Shown one piece after another: positions 62,691-64,000 of a stretch of DNA of 64,000 nt. The stretch comes from Amaurobius ferox (taxonomy: Eukaryota; Arthropoda; Arachnida; Araneae; Amaurobiidae): positions 6,499,191 to 6,563,190 of the forward strand of contig OX578145.1 of the NCBI GenBank assembly GCA_951213105.1, in the 5' to 3' direction. The stretch's first letter is position 1; every line of letters starts with the position of its first letter. A program made the translations under genes and the position numbers. The notes beneath the pieces are model-generated. The model did not search any database, was not told where the DNA came from, and saw only the letters and a list, made by a program, of their open reading frames with translations.

Positions 62691-62861
62691 TGTTCATGCG
62701 GAGTATGATCACGTTAAACATGTGGGTCCGAAAGTCCTTCCGAGAGGTTGGTGGTAGGGGAAGGAGGGTACGGTCCCTGTGGATGCCTCCCCACTGGGTT
62801 TCGGTCTAAATTGGGTGGCACTTCCCGACCGTCCAAACAGTTACCTTACACCTTCTGGTTC
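62691..62861 (+). mobile_element. S1 body, exact tandem copy without head
   Basis: From TGTTCATGCGGAGTATGATC to CTTACACCTT it is identical, over about 163 bp, to 62512-62674. It lacks the tRNA-like head and the tail. Confidence 0.85.
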
Positions 62862-63249
62862 AGGCCAACGGCCGTACCGTGCTGAAAACACCGGTTCTCG
62901 TTAGATCACCGAAGTCAAGCAGCATCGGGCGCGGTTAGTACTTGGTGGGTGACCACCTCGGAACACCGCGTGCTGTTGGCCATCTTGGGTGCGGTATCCC
63001 CGTGGTTTGCGCGCTAGATTTGCACGCTACCACAAATGCCGCCGTGTTCATGCGGAGTACGATCACGTTAAACATGTGGGTCCGTAAGTCCTTCCGAGAG
63101 GTTGGTGGTAGGGGAAGGAGGGTACGGTCCCTGTGGATGCCTCCCCCACTGGGTTCCGGTCTAAATTGGGTGGCACTTCCCGGCCGTCCATACAGTTACC
63201 TTACACCTTTCTGGTAGGTCGGACGGTCTGGGTCTCAACAACAACAACA
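62862..63249 (+). mobile_element. 5S-headed chimeric SINE with target-site duplication
   Basis: The unit is 5S-like sequence (62864-62981), then an S1 SINE whose tRNA head keeps GTGCGGTATCCCCGTGGTTT but lacks the B box (about 27 bp deleted after TTTGCACG), then a complete body and tail and a short (CAA)n. The perfect direct repeat ACACCTTCTGGTTC flanks the whole unit at 62848-62861 and 63250-63263. The left repeat departs from the S1 consensus exactly where it matches the right one, so shared SINE sequence does not explain it. Confidence 0.78.
62864..62981 (+). rRNA. 5S rRNA-like sequence (head of a chimeric SINE)
   Basis: 118 bp from GCCAACGGCC to GCTGTTGGCC match animal 5S rRNA along the whole length. 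The terminal helix can still pair (GCCAACGGC with GCTGTTGGC). The internal promoter is close to normal: box A region AAGTCAAGCAGC (usual AAGTTAAGCAGC) and box C region GGTTAGTACTTGGTGGGTGA, where one base of the usual TTGGATGGG is missing. Changes in the first 40 bases and the box C deletion argue against a working 5S gene. It is directly joined to an S1 SINE and shares target duplications with it, so it is best read as the promoter-bearing head of a chimeric retroposon. Confidence 0.8.
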
Positions 63250-63254
63250 ACACC

Positions 63255-64000
63255 TTCTGGTTCGCTAGCACTTTTGGGAGAGTGACTGGCAGTAACTGGG
63301 GTGTTGATAAATCCTTTCTTAAAGTTTGGTATCTTTCGGTTATCGAAAAGATAATTACTTTCGGCTCAGGAGTTTGGGGAAAAGCATTGACTGGGGCACA
63401 GGTCAAAAAACTTATCTCTCTTCAAAGGATTTTTCTTTTAAAAATCTCATCTGGTTTTCGGACTACTTCTAACATTTCTCTCTTTTCTTTAACTGGAATC
63501 CCCCCCATTCACTTTGTAATAAATTCTTTGTACAAAAAATATACCTTTTGGAAACTTCGCAATAACCTTTTTACAAATCCTGCCCTTCCCCCCCCTGAAA
63601 AATTTGATCATAACTGCCCTTCTTCCAGTATCCCTCCTTCTCAACGTACAGTGACCTTTTCCCCCATTAATCCACTTAACTTTTCCAAAATAAATATTTA
63701 CACTGATGGTTCCTCTATTGAAAACAATACAGGATACGCCATTTGCATCTTTAACGAAAACACACTGGAAGAAACTTTCACCTTTAAACTTGAGCATGGG
63801 AACACAGTTTTCCAAGCAGAAATTGCTGCGATCCATTTCTCTATAAATTGGGCATCTAATAGAAACATTAAAATTAATATCTTTACAGACAGTCAATCGT
63901 CAATCTCGGCCTTTAACTCCATAAAAAACAAATCTTTTTACTTATCCAAAATTAAAACTAATGCTAATCTTAATAAACATTTAATTAATTTATGTTGGGT
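63255..64000 (+). CDS. Non-LTR retrotransposon polyprotein, RT C-terminus and RNase H (partial)
   Basis: One uninterrupted frame of 248 codons runs to the window edge with no ATG, so it is a 5'-truncated or interrupted ORF2. The first about 100 residues look like the end of a reverse transcriptase of the R1/Jockey/I-like groups: VIEKIITFGSGVWG, LISLQRIFLLKISSGFRTTS and LTGIPPIHF. From about residue 155 an RNase H begins: IYTDGSSIEN (first Asp), VFQAEIAAIH (Glu) and INIFTDSQSSIS (second Asp). The fourth catalytic residue would lie beyond 64000. Such proteins copy element RNA at the target site and may supply the machinery for SINEs. The open frame suggests a fairly recent copy, and the 5' side is cut by the SINE cluster. 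Confidence 0.88.

Noticed and set aside
62864..62981. A functional member of a 5S rRNA gene array
   Set aside because: There is no tandem unit, box C has a one-base deletion, and the copy shares target duplications with a SINE.
63489..63896. A minus-strand 135-codon protein
   Set aside because: It is the shadow of the RNase H reading frame on the plus strand.

Overview
The window reads as non-coding euchromatin of an animal, most likely an arthropod and perhaps a chelicerate such as a spider. It is AT-rich, has no operons, and is crowded with decayed transposons and dispersed repeats. It has one convincing host coding exon with a consensus splice donor. The arthropod call rests on the exon and on the transposon families: Tc1/mariner, pogo/Tigger, hAT, an RNase H-bearing non-LTR retrotransposon and tRNA-derived SINEs. 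The spider suggestion is an impression from the style of these families and is not proven.

Host gene: at 42165-42984 on the minus strand lies a signal-peptide-bearing first coding exon. It ends in a phase-1 GTAAGT donor and carries the Cys-x-x-Cys signature found just before the Ig domain of neuregulins. I read it as the 5' coding exon of a vein/neuregulin-type EGFR ligand. A CpG-rich block at 44220-44530, with a perfect NRF1-type site and a perfect CRE, is the best promoter candidate. No Ig or EGF exon was recognised in the 42 kb downstream, so everything from 1 to 42164 is probably first intron or intergenic repeat sequence.

Repeats: three related families, called F1, F2 and F3 here, make up much of 1.8-56 kb. 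Each ends in a stem-loop at one side, carries a similar sequence near its other end and holds a microsatellite, an architecture like Helentron-associated (DINE/HINE-like) non-autonomous elements. F2 and F3 share both termini but differ inside. Nested among them are a Tc1 element with terminal repeats and TA duplications (47505-48886), a mariner-like deletion derivative (46585-47250), two pogo/Tigger derivatives (50272-51310, 53616-54167), an internally deleted pogo-like transposase (37468-38508), a decayed hAT transposase (57645-58669) and a MITE-like family in two copies (R4).

Right end: 60.6-64 kb holds copies of a tRNA-derived SINE (S1), a 5S rRNA-like sequence and the reverse transcriptase tail plus RNase H of a non-LTR retrotransposon running off the window. 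The 5S-like sequence and the S1 copy that follows it lie together between perfect 14-bp direct repeats. They therefore appear to have inserted as one 5S-headed chimeric SINE, which is the most interesting object here.

There are no bacterial-type genes and no CRISPR arrays. Most short ATG-started open frames are chance frames or pieces of repeats.
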